DNA of 64,000 nucleotides, taken from Desulfobacterales bacterium. GTDB taxonomy: Bacteria; Desulfobacterota; Desulfobacteria; Desulfobacterales; JALSRD01. The translations under genes were made by a program, and so were the position numbers. Below the pieces are notes generated by a model. It did not search any database. It had not been told where the DNA came from and was given only the letters and a program-made list of their open reading frames with translations. The stretch is from NCBI GenBank assembly GCA_026984935.1, contig JALSRD010000073.1:68313-132312 (forward strand), read 5' to 3'. Of the stretch, positions 41,819 to 49,833 are shown piece after piece; within the stretch, counting starts at the first letter, position 1, and each line of letters opens with the position of its first letter.

Positions 41819-41834
41819 AGCAAGTTTCTTGCCA
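41819..41834 (-). promoter_or_regulatory. Sigma54 promoter of the response regulator gene
   Basis: On the minus strand TGGCAAGAAACTTGCT has exact GG-N10-GC spacing and matches 11 of 12 non-variable consensus positions (TGGCAcG-N4-TTGCT). The predicted start is about 120 nt before the regulator ATG. Confidence 0.7.
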
Positions 41835-41868
41835 AGCGCAAGGTCATTTGTGGGGAATCCTGTTTTAT

Positions 41869-41915
41869 CTGCCATAACTGTATATAATTCCGTATGATAC
41901 GCATACTCATGGCAG
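41869..41915. promoter_or_regulatory. Nested dyad upstream of sigma54 promoter, possible enhancer site
   Basis: An outer repeat CTGCCAT/ATGGCAG encloses an inner one GTATG-N5-CATAC. The centre is about 85 bp from the predicted sigma54 start, a normal enhancer distance. The remainder of the 510-base gap 41688-42197 between the regulator and ilvN shows no gene I can support. Confidence 0.4.
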
Positions 41916-42197
41916 CGGAAAGGTGCTGCATCGCCGCGGCTGCGGATTCAGATCGTGTCAAAAACGTCGTTGATCGTGCAGGAAAAGTAACTGCGAAACG
42001 GTCCTGGACGAAAAACCTCCAGCCCCATGATCCTGCGGTTGGAGCCGCATCCGGATAATCACACAGGCCAAAAAAATGCGCATAAATTGCAATTTTGCCC
42101 GAATCCGTGATAAGGGCAGAGAGCAGCGGCGGAGGAACCGCAAAGGGAAAGTGGCGATGCACACGCGTACAGTGGTGACAATGAAACGGGGGCGGTG

Positions 42198-42683
42198 ATG
42201 CAAGGGGACAGGCATATCTTGACGATGCTGGTTGAAAATGAGCCTGGTGTAACGGCCAGGGTGTCGGGGCTGTTTGCCGGACGCGGCTATAATATTGAAT
42301 CCATATGCGGTGCGCCCACGGCGGACCCGAAGATATCGCGCATCACCATCACCACGTTGGCCAGTCCGCAACAGCTCGAACAGATCATGAAACAGGTGCG
42401 CCGGCTGATCGATGTGATCAAGGTCCGCGATATGAGCACGGAAGCGGCCGTAAAGCGTGAAATTGCACTCATCTGTGTGCAGGCCAGGCCGAAAAAGCGC
42501 ACCGAGATTTTACAGATTGCCGAAATTTTCAACGGCAAAATCATCGATACCAGCGCAAACCACATGATCGTCGAGGTGACCGGCGGTGAGCAGAAGATCA
42601 ATGCCCTGATCAACCTGCTGGAGCCCTACGGCATCAAGAAACTAGCCAGGTCCGGCGCCCTGGCCCTTTACCGCGAACCCTGA
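42198..42683 (+). CDS. ilvN: Acetolactate synthase small (regulatory) subunit
   Basis: A 161-residue regulatory subunit of acetohydroxyacid synthase, which binds valine for feedback control of branched-chain amino acid synthesis. The ACT domain begins ILTMLVENEPGVTARVSGLFAGRGYNIESI, and the C-terminal domain has EIFNGKIIDTSANHMIVEVTG. Length is normal for the IlvH type. The large subunit ilvB is not next to it, and a strong terminator follows at once, so the gene looks monocistronic. ATG 42198 follows GTG 42195 and a GGGGGCGG site. ilvH would be an equally valid name. Confidence 0.93.
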   Translation: MQGDRHILTMLVENEPGVTARVSGLFAGRGYNIESICGAPTADPKISRITITTLASPQQLEQIMKQVRRLIDVIKVRDMSTEAAVKREIALICVQARPKKRTEILQIAEIFNGKIIDTSANHMIVEVTGGEQKINALINLLEPYGIKKLARSGALALYREP

Positions 42684-42692
42684 CAACGGCAA

Positions 42693-42736
42693 GGCGGTCC
42701 CGTAAATCCGCGGCGTAACGGGGCCGCCGTTTTTTT
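42693..42736 (+). terminator. Rho-independent terminator after ilvN
   Basis: GGCGGTCCCGT and ACGGGGCCGCC form an 11-bp GC-rich stem with one G-U pair and a 14-nt loop, followed by GTTTTTTT. It begins nine bases after the ilvN stop and is one of the clearest terminators in the window. Confidence 0.9.
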
Positions 42737-42753
42737 GTTGAAGGGAGTTTTTT

Positions 42754-43473
42754 ATGAACCATAAAAATACGGGCAGTGCTTTCATTTTAGGATTTTTCAT
42801 ATGCGCCGGCCTGGCGCTTATGGGCTATTTACTCTCCAGCAGCATCATGCGTGCCAAGGCTCTGGATCGCACAGTTACGGTAAAGGGACTGGCGGAGCGC
42901 GATGTGCCGGCGGATGTGGCGATCTGGCCCATCAGATTCAGCGAAGCCGGCAACGATCTGGCCCGGCTGGTGGGTGTGGTGCAGCAGAAATCAGCCAGGG
43001 TGACGGACTTTCTGGTGAAAAACGGGTTTTCCCAAAACGAGATTTCCGTGTCACCCCCGGCGATCCTGGACCGCCAGGCCCAGGGCTATGGCAATTCCGC
43101 GCGTGTTAAATTCCGCTACACGGCGACTGCCACGATTACCGTTTACACCCGTCGCGTGAAGCGGGTGCGGCAGTCGATGAAGAAGCTGGTTGACCTGGCC
43201 CGGCAGGGCATCGCCATATCCGGACAGGATTACGAAGCCAAAACCCAGTTCCTGTTCACCGGCTTGAACCGGATAAAACCCGAAATGGTGCAGACCGCCA
43301 CGCGCAAGGCCCGACAGGTTGCCGAAAAATTCGCGCAGGACTCCCAGAGCCGGCTGGGGAAAATCAAACAGGCGCGCCAGGGCCAGTTTTCGATCAGCAA
43401 CCGCGACAGCAACACGCCGTATATCAAGAAAGTGCGCGTGGTTTCCACGCTGGTGTACTACCTTTCCGATTAG
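42754..43473 (+). CDS. SIMPL (DUF541) domain protein
   Basis: A 239-residue exported SIMPL-domain protein. An N-terminal membrane anchor (about 10-32) is followed by RTVTVKGLAERDVPADVAIWPI, the usual SIMPL entry motif, and VGVVQQKSARVTDFLVKNGF. It ends with strands around VRVVSTLVYYL. SIMPL proteins occur in periplasm or on the surface and are linked to stress tolerance, but have no set activity. It begins 18 bp after the ilvN terminator, with AAGGGAG upstream. It precedes the LKR gene by 21 bp. Confidence 0.9.
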   Translation: MNHKNTGSAFILGFFICAGLALMGYLLSSSIMRAKALDRTVTVKGLAERDVPADVAIWPIRFSEAGNDLARLVGVVQQKSARVTDFLVKNGFSQNEISVSPPAILDRQAQGYGNSARVKFRYTATATITVYTRRVKRVRQSMKKLVDLARQGIAISGQDYEAKTQFLFTGLNRIKPEMVQTATRKARQVAEKFAQDSQSRLGKIKQARQGQFSISNRDSNTPYIKKVRVVSTLVYYLSD

Positions 43474-43494
43474 GAATTGTTGGGGCCTAAAGCG

Positions 43495-44802
43495 ATGAAA
43501 ATCGGCATCCGCAGGGAGGACAAGAGCATCTGGGAACGGCGCGTTCCCCTGACACCTGAAGATGCGCGATCGCTGAAGGCGGCCGGCATCGACCTGGTGG
43601 TGCAGTCCAGCCGGCAGCGCATCTTCAGCGATGCCGAGTATGCGGCCGCCGGCATCGGCGTGCAGGCTGATTTAGGGACCTGCGACCTGATCATGGGCGT
43701 CAAGGAGATTCCACTCGGGCTGGTCGAATATGACAAGACCTATGTCTGTTTTGCGCATGTCATCAAGGGCCAGGCCCACAACATGCCCCTGCTGAAGCGC
43801 ATGATAGACCGCAGGGCGACGCTGTTCGACTATGAGCGTATCGTCGACGAACAGAATCGGCGCCTGATTTTTTTCGGGCGCCATGCCGGCCTGGCCGGCA
43901 TGCTCAATTCCCTCTGGGCACTGGGCCAGCGCCTGAAAACAGAGGGTATCCGGAACCCTTTCGAACGCCTGCGCCAGATGCGAACCTACGCAAGCCTGTC
44001 TGAAGCCCGCCAGGCGCTGACGCGCATTGCCGGCGAAATCAGGGAGAAAGGCATTCCAGACGCCGTCCATCCGTTGACCATCGGCATCACGGGCTATGGC
44101 AACGTGGCCGGCGGCGCCCGTGAAATACTGGACCTGCTGCCGGTGAAAATGCTGCGGGTACGGGACCTCGGCCACGGGCTGTTGCAGGCCTGTGGTTCAC
44201 GGCGGCACCTATACGGCGTTGTTTTCAGGGAAGAGCACTGCGTCGTCCCGAAGTCGCCCGGCAGCACTTTCGATCTCCAGGATTACTATCGCCGGGGCCG
44301 TCAGAAATATACCGGCTGTTTCGCAAGATACCTGCCGCACCTCACCGTCCTGGTCAACTGCATTTACTGGGACAGCCGTTATCCGCGGCTCGTTTCCCTT
44401 AAAACCTGCCGCAACCTGTGGCCGCAGCCGGGTGCCCGGCCGAAGCTGCGTGTCATCGGCGACATCACATGCGACGTCAAAGGCTCCATCGAGTGCAATG
44501 TGAAAGCCACCGACCCGGGCAACCCCGTTTATGTCTACGCACCTTTGAGTGGAGCTATCACAGACGGCTTCATCGGCAGCGGCCCGGTCGTTATGGCCGT
44601 GGACATCCTGCCGGCCGAGATCCCGCGCGAGGCCTCGCTGCATTTCAGCCGCGTGCTGAAACCCCTGATTCCCGCCCTGGCGCGTGCTGATTTCCAGGCG
44701 CCTTTAGACGCACCGGGCCTCCCGGCGCAGCTCAAGCGCGCTATGATCCTGCAGCGCGGGAAACTGGCGCCGGATTATACCTATCTGAAAAAATTTCTGT
44801 AA
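43495..44802 (+). CDS. Lysine-ketoglutarate reductase/saccharopine dehydrogenase N-half-like protein
   Basis: A 435-residue protein of the alanine dehydrogenase/PNT-like (LKR, saccharopine dehydrogenase) family. The N-terminal domain begins IGIRREDKSIWERRVPLTP and has the segment CFAHVIKGQAHNMPLL. The nucleotide fold is ITGYGNVAGGA. It corresponds to the N-terminal half of eukaryotic alpha-aminoadipate semialdehyde synthase (LKR), which joins lysine and 2-oxoglutarate to saccharopine. The complementary SDH half is the next gene, so the pair could degrade lysine. ATG 43495 is preferred over TTG 43477. The reaction is inferred from family. Confidence 0.8.
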   Translation: MKIGIRREDKSIWERRVPLTPEDARSLKAAGIDLVVQSSRQRIFSDAEYAAAGIGVQADLGTCDLIMGVKEIPLGLVEYDKTYVCFAHVIKGQAHNMPLLKRMIDRRATLFDYERIVDEQNRRLIFFGRHAGLAGMLNSLWALGQRLKTEGIRNPFERLRQMRTYASLSEARQALTRIAGEIREKGIPDAVHPLTIGITGYGNVAGGAREILDLLPVKMLRVRDLGHGLLQACGSRRHLYGVVFREEHCVVPKSPGSTFDLQDYYRRGRQKYTGCFARYLPHLTVLVNCIYWDSRYPRLVSLKTCRNLWPQPGARPKLRVIGDITCDVKGSIECNVKATDPGNPVYVYAPLSGAITDGFIGSGPVVMAVDILPAEIPREASLHFSRVLKPLIPALARADFQAPLDAPGLPAQLKRAMILQRGKLAPDYTYLKKFL

Positions 44803-44845
44803 TTTCACAAATTGGCCAGCGGCGGAATGCGGGGGCTAAATCTGC

Positions 44846-44876
44846 TTGACATCTGACAGGCTGAATGCAATTTTAT
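44846..44876 (+). promoter_or_regulatory. Possible internal sigma70 promoter before the SDH gene
   Basis: A perfect TTGACA is followed by TTTTAT after 19 nt, about 85 bp before the TTG start. Spacing is long, so support is weak. The 158-base gap otherwise contains a small GTGTT/AACAC hairpin. Confidence 0.3.
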
Positions 44877-44960
44877 TTATTGGTTTGGATTCGTTTTTAT
44901 GGTTTGTGTTCAGTGAAACACGGCTAAGGGCGGGATTTCCCCCGGATTTGAGGAGACGAA

Positions 44961-46133
44961 TTGATAGTACTGGTACTAGGCGGCTGCGGTGCGCAGGGCC
45001 GCGCGGCGGTTTACGATCTGGTTCGCTGCCCCGATGTGCGGGAGGTGATTTGTGCCGATGCCCGTCTGGATGCGCTGCGGCATATCCGGGACTTTGTCGA
45101 CATGTCGAAGATCACCCCGGTGCAGATCGATGCGGCCGATTCCGGCAGCCTGAGACAGTGGTTTCAGCGGGCCCATGTGGCCATCGACCTGCTGCCGCGC
45201 CAATTCATGCGGCCGGCCTGCCAGATGGCCATTCAAACCGGCACGGGTATGGTGAACACCAACTACCCTTATGCCGTCGCCGATCTGGATGCAGCGGCCA
45301 GAGAGGCGGGGGTTGCCCTCATGTGTGCATGCGGACTGGATCCGGGCATCGATCTCGTTTTGTACGCCGGGGCGCGGCAGCATTTTGACGAACTGAACGT
45401 GATCGACTCCTGCTGTGGTGGATTTCCCGAAAAAGCGGCCTGCGACAATCCGCTGAACTACAAGGTTTCCTGGGTATTCGAAGGCGTGCTGGCCGCCACC
45501 AAGCGCGACAGCCGCATGCTTCGCGATGGCAAAGTGATTCATATTCCCGCTGCCCGCCAGCACGACCCGGACTGCGTCCATGAGGTGGCATTCCCGGGTC
45601 TGGGAACACTGGAGGCCATCCCCAACGGTGATGCGGTGTTTTTCGCCGACCAGTTGGGGGTGCGCCCGACCCTGCGCCAAACCGGGCGCTATGCACTGCG
45701 CTGGCCGGGGTGGAGTGCCTTCTGGCGGCCGCTGAAACAACTGGGTTTTCTGAGCGAAGACCCCGTGGCCGGCCTTCCCTGCCCGGTATCGCCTTACCAG
45801 ATGGTGGAGAAACTGCTGGGCCCCCGGCTCCAATACCGGCGCGATGAAAAAGACCTGGTGGCCATGTTGAATTTCTTTGAAGGCCGAAGGGGCGGCCGGC
45901 GGATACGCCGGACCAACCGGATGCTCATCGAACGGGACCTGAAAACGGGAATCATGGCCATGGCCCAGGGGGTGGGGTATCCGGCCAGCATTGCCGCGCA
46001 GATGCTCGCCGGAAAGGAAATCACGGAAACCGGTGTTCTTTCGCCGTTAAGGCACATGCCCTGTGCGCCCTTCATCGGGGCGCTGCGCAGGCGGGGGGTG
46101 GTTGTCGAAGAAGAGGAAACCGTATTGCCATAG
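44961..46133 (+). CDS. Saccharopine dehydrogenase-like protein (SDH half)
   Basis: A 390-residue saccharopine-dehydrogenase-family protein. The Rossmann fold is LVLGGCGAQGRAAVYDL; the middle contains NTNYPY and a CGLDPGIDLVLYAG segment typical of the family, and DSCCGGFPEKAACDNPLNYK marks the substrate domain. It matches the C-terminal half of AASS, which splits saccharopine into glutamate and aminoadipate semialdehyde. TTG 44961 is well supported by GAGGAGACGAA. It lies 158 bp after the LKR-like gene in the same direction. Confidence 0.85.
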   Translation: MIVLVLGGCGAQGRAAVYDLVRCPDVREVICADARLDALRHIRDFVDMSKITPVQIDAADSGSLRQWFQRAHVAIDLLPRQFMRPACQMAIQTGTGMVNTNYPYAVADLDAAAREAGVALMCACGLDPGIDLVLYAGARQHFDELNVIDSCCGGFPEKAACDNPLNYKVSWVFEGVLAATKRDSRMLRDGKVIHIPAARQHDPDCVHEVAFPGLGTLEAIPNGDAVFFADQLGVRPTLRQTGRYALRWPGWSAFWRPLKQLGFLSEDPVAGLPCPVSPYQMVEKLLGPRLQYRRDEKDLVAMLNFFEGRRGGRRIRRTNRMLIERDLKTGIMAMAQGVGYPASIAAQMLAGKEITETGVLSPLRHMPCAPFIGALRRRGVVVEEEETVLP

Positions 46134-46297
46134 GCGGTGAGGTGTTATGTTTTCAGCCTCTGGCGGCAGGCGTGCACGACATGCTTTTCGGCTGAGCCGG
46201 TGGCGCCATTGGGAAAGCATCCATCCGCCGCGGTTTTATAGCAGATGGGGATGGGTTTAACACGTAACTCTTAAAACACTGTACAAAGGAGGGAACA

Positions 46298-47092
46298 ATG
46301 AAAAAAAGGATTTTGGTGGTATTTCTGGCATTGACGTTGATTGCGGCGGGCACGGCCATGGCCAGCACCCTGCAGGACATCGTCAAACGAGGTGAGCTGC
46401 GCGTGGCCGTACAGTCGGGTGCCGCGCCCATGGCTTTCGTGGATAAAAACGGCGAACATACCGGCGCCATGGTCGATTTCGTCAAAGATATGGCCAAGCG
46501 CATGGGCGTCAAGCTCAAAATTCTCGATTTTGACTGGGACGGCCTGATCCCGGCACTGCTTTCGGGCAAGGCGGACATGCTGGCCGCGGACATGACCCCG
46601 ACGCTCAAGCGGGCCTTGAAAGTCACCTTTGTGGACCCCTGGTATTACGATCAGCTCTGTATTTTCACCAAAACCAAGGCGCCCTACAAAACCCTGGCGG
46701 ATATTGACAAGAAAGGCGTTACCGTGGGGGTTCTGCTGGGCTCCACCGGTGAAACCATGGCCAAGAAAATATTGAAAAACGCCAAAATCAAATCTTACAA
46801 GGGCGGCGGCCGCATGATCATCAACGCGCTGCAGGCCGGACACGTGGATGCCGGGGTCAACGATGACATGGCCGTTTTGACGGCCCTGCCGGATTATCCG
46901 CCGCACTCCGTGCGCCTGCTGGACAAGCGCCTGGGAAGCAAGGCGCCGCTTTCCTTTGCCGTGCGGCCGGACTCGGTCAACCTGTGGCAGTGGGCCAATC
47001 TGTATTTTAAAACCGTGCGCCTGGACGGCACCTACAACCGCATCGTTCACTACTGGGTGGAATCCACCCAGTGGGCCAAGGACCACAAATAG
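46298..47092 (+). CDS. Polar amino acid ABC transporter substrate-binding protein
   Basis: A 264-residue periplasmic binding protein of the amino acid (family 3) type. The signal peptide ends near TAMAS. The fold begins with LQDIVKRGELRVAVQSG and has DFDWDGLIPALLSGKADMLA, the usual ligand-pocket region. It ends with a YNRIVHYWVESTQWA helix. The ligand is not certain, but basic amino acids would fit the neighbouring lysine-type genes (inference). The following 92-bp gap to the permease holds no gene. Confidence 0.9.
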   Translation: MKKRILVVFLALTLIAAGTAMASTLQDIVKRGELRVAVQSGAAPMAFVDKNGEHTGAMVDFVKDMAKRMGVKLKILDFDWDGLIPALLSGKADMLAADMTPTLKRALKVTFVDPWYYDQLCIFTKTKAPYKTLADIDKKGVTVGVLLGSTGETMAKKILKNAKIKSYKGGGRMIINALQAGHVDAGVNDDMAVLTALPDYPPHSVRLLDKRLGSKAPLSFAVRPDSVNLWQWANLYFKTVRLDGTYNRIVHYWVESTQWAKDHK

Positions 47093-47184
47093 GAGCGGAC
47101 GACTGAACAAAACGTTGGATAGCGTGCGGGCGCAGGGCCGACAACCCTGCGCCTGCGCATGTCTTTTGCAGAAAAACCTGTGCA

Positions 47185-47853
47185 ATGCTGATAAACTTTA
47201 ACTTCAGGGTCATCTGGGAGTACATGCCCCTCTTTCTGGAGGGCCTCAGGAACACTTTCCTCATATCCATCGTATCCCTGATCCTGGCACTGATGGTGGG
47301 TATTCTCGCCTGCGCCGCGCGCCTTTCCAGGTGGAAGCTGCTGCGGGCGGTGTCCATCGTTTATATCGAATCCATCCGTTCCACCCCTTTGCTGGTGCAG
47401 ATTTACTTTTTCTATTTCGGCCTGCCCACGCTGGGGCTGCGGGTTCCCGAACTGGAAACGGGCATTATCGCTTTGATGCTCAACAGCGGGGCCTACATCG
47501 CCGAAATCGTGCGCGCCGGCATCACATCGGTCCCCAACGGACAGATCGAAGCCGGCATCTCCTCGGGGCTCAGCTACACCCAGCGCATGCGCTTTATTGT
47601 CCTGCCGCAGGCCCTGGGCGTAACGGTGCCGCCGTTGCTGGGCCAGGCCATCGTGCTGGTCAAGGACTCGGCCCTGCTGTCACTGATCTCGGTACTGGAG
47701 CTGACCCGCTGCGGGCAGGAACTCACCTCTGAACGTTTCATGCCGGCCGAGGGCTTTTTAACCGTTGCCGTGCTCTACCTGTGCATCTACTACTGTTTGA
47801 AGCCGCTGGCCGGGTGGTCCCAGAAGAAGCTGATTTTCCGGGAGGAATACTGA
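47185..47853 (+). CDS. Amino acid ABC transporter permease
   Basis: A 222-residue inner-membrane permease of the His/Glu/Gln/Arg/opine family with about five transmembrane helices. It shows RSTPLLVQIYFFYFGLP and the EAA loop EAGISSGLSYTQRMRFIVLPQAL, which docks the ATPase. It ends with a short cytoplasmic tail. No strong ribosome site is seen before ATG 47185. It is followed by its paralogue after a 4-bp gap. Confidence 0.92.
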   Translation: MLINFNFRVIWEYMPLFLEGLRNTFLISIVSLILALMVGILACAARLSRWKLLRAVSIVYIESIRSTPLLVQIYFFYFGLPTLGLRVPELETGIIALMLNSGAYIAEIVRAGITSVPNGQIEAGISSGLSYTQRMRFIVLPQALGVTVPPLLGQAIVLVKDSALLSLISVLELTRCGQELTSERFMPAEGFLTVAVLYLCIYYCLKPLAGWSQKKLIFREEY

Positions 47854-47857
47854 CGCC

Positions 47858-48526
47858 GTGATGGCCTTTTACGCCAGCCGGATCATTCAGATCCTGCCCT
47901 ATTTTTTAAAAGGGCTCCTGATGACCATCGAGGTCTCGGGGATCAGCCTCATTCTGTCTACCGTGTTGGGTTTTGTGCTCGGTATCCTGCGGACGGCGGA
48001 CAGCAAGCTGATCACCAGATCCATCGGGGTCTACGTGGACGTCATGCGCGGCACGCCCTTCGTTGTGCAGGTCTTCATTGTCTTTTTTATTCTGCCCAGC
48101 TGGGGCCTGCAGCTGGAGCCCCTGCCGGCGGCGATTCTCGCGCTCACCGCCATGACGGCGGCCTTTATCTGTGAAGTGGTTTCGGGCGGCATCAAGGCCG
48201 TACCCAAAGGCCAGTGGGAGGCCGCCGCGGCTTCCGGGCTGACCCGCATGCAGCAGTTGCGGCTGGTCATCCTGCCCCAGTCCATGCAGACCATTCTGCC
48301 GCCGCTGGTGGGGCAGTATGTCCTGATGATCAAGGATTCCTCGGTGGTCTCGGTTATCGGCGTCACCGAATTGACACGCGTCGGCTGGCAGACCGTGGTC
48401 AGAATCCCCGAGGGCCTGATGGTTTTTACCCTGGTGGGGATTTTGTATTTTGTCATCTGCTATCCCCTGATCCGGCTTTCCAACTATCTGGAACACCGGC
48501 TCTCCCTGCAGACGGTCAAATTGTAA
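47858..48526 (+). CDS. Amino acid ABC transporter permease, second subunit
   Basis: A 222-residue paralogue of the preceding permease, completing the heterodimer. It contains VDVMRGTPFVVQVFIVFF and the EAA loop EAAAASGLTRMQQLRLVILPQ. It has about five transmembrane helices. The start may be GTG 47858 or ATG 47861; GGGAGG lies upstream in the end of the first permease. The two permeases probably arose by duplication. Confidence 0.92.
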   Translation: MMAFYASRIIQILPYFLKGLLMTIEVSGISLILSTVLGFVLGILRTADSKLITRSIGVYVDVMRGTPFVVQVFIVFFILPSWGLQLEPLPAAILALTAMTAAFICEVVSGGIKAVPKGQWEAAAASGLTRMQQLRLVILPQSMQTILPPLVGQYVLMIKDSSVVSVIGVTELTRVGWQTVVRIPEGLMVFTLVGILYFVICYPLIRLSNYLEHRLSLQTVKL

Positions 48527-48579
48527 GGATATTGCAGACCCGATGCGCCGCAGCCAAACAATAAAAGAACAGGCCAGCG

Positions 48580-49308
<729 letters not shown>

Positions 49309-49356
49309 GCAGTGTAACATTTATCGTCGCTGACCGCGCAAAACAGCACCTCAAGC

Positions 49357-49393
49357 GCCGGCTCGGCGGCGATGAAAACCGCCGCTGAGCGGC
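49357..49393. repeat. Long imperfect hairpin after the ABC transporter
   Basis: GCCGGCTCGGCGGC and GCCGCTGAGCGGC form a 13-bp stem with one bulge and one G-U pair. It begins 48 bp after the ATPase stop but lacks a T run, so it may stabilise the mRNA end instead of terminating it. The rest of 49309-49833 is AT-richer with several short, unconvincing minus-strand ORFs and no gene I can support. Confidence 0.4.
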
Positions 49394-49833
49394 CGCTCCC
49401 CGCGGTAACACGTGATTCGGCGCTGCCCTTTTTTGTATGCGCTGAATTTCGGCCTCCAAAAGCCGGCTAGCTTTTTCCTGCAGGCGACAACACCGGCGGC
49501 CCCATCTTTCCGGAGAATCCGTACATCGCGGATGCGCTGTTCGCCATCGGGCGCCTCCCGACGAAAAACCCGCCTTTTTTTTAATTTCCGTTGAACCATT
49601 TCGGGCGAAAAGGGTACTCCTATGCAACAAGTACAGTTCATGGCGCTTTATGCCGATAATGGGCTTCGGAACGCGCGTTGGCGGCAAGAGGCCAGGAGGC
49701 CGAAATTTTTCAGCGCTCCGCAAATTTACTGAATTCAGGAGGGCATGCAAAAACCCCGCGGGATCTGCCGCCCCTTGGGGCGAAATCCTTGGAAGCGGAA
49801 TCGAGCGCCTCAATAAAGTAAAAGGAGAACGAG

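Noticed and set aside
46161-46176. GG-N10-GC element TGGCGGCAGGCGTGCA before the amino acid ABC operon
   Set aside because: Keeps only TGGC and TGCA in a GC-rich stretch; likely chance, so not listed as a sigma54 promoter.
49351-49641. 96-aa minus-strand ORF in the gene-poor gap
   Set aside because: Very basic, crosses the long hairpin, no recognisable domain and only chance-level support.
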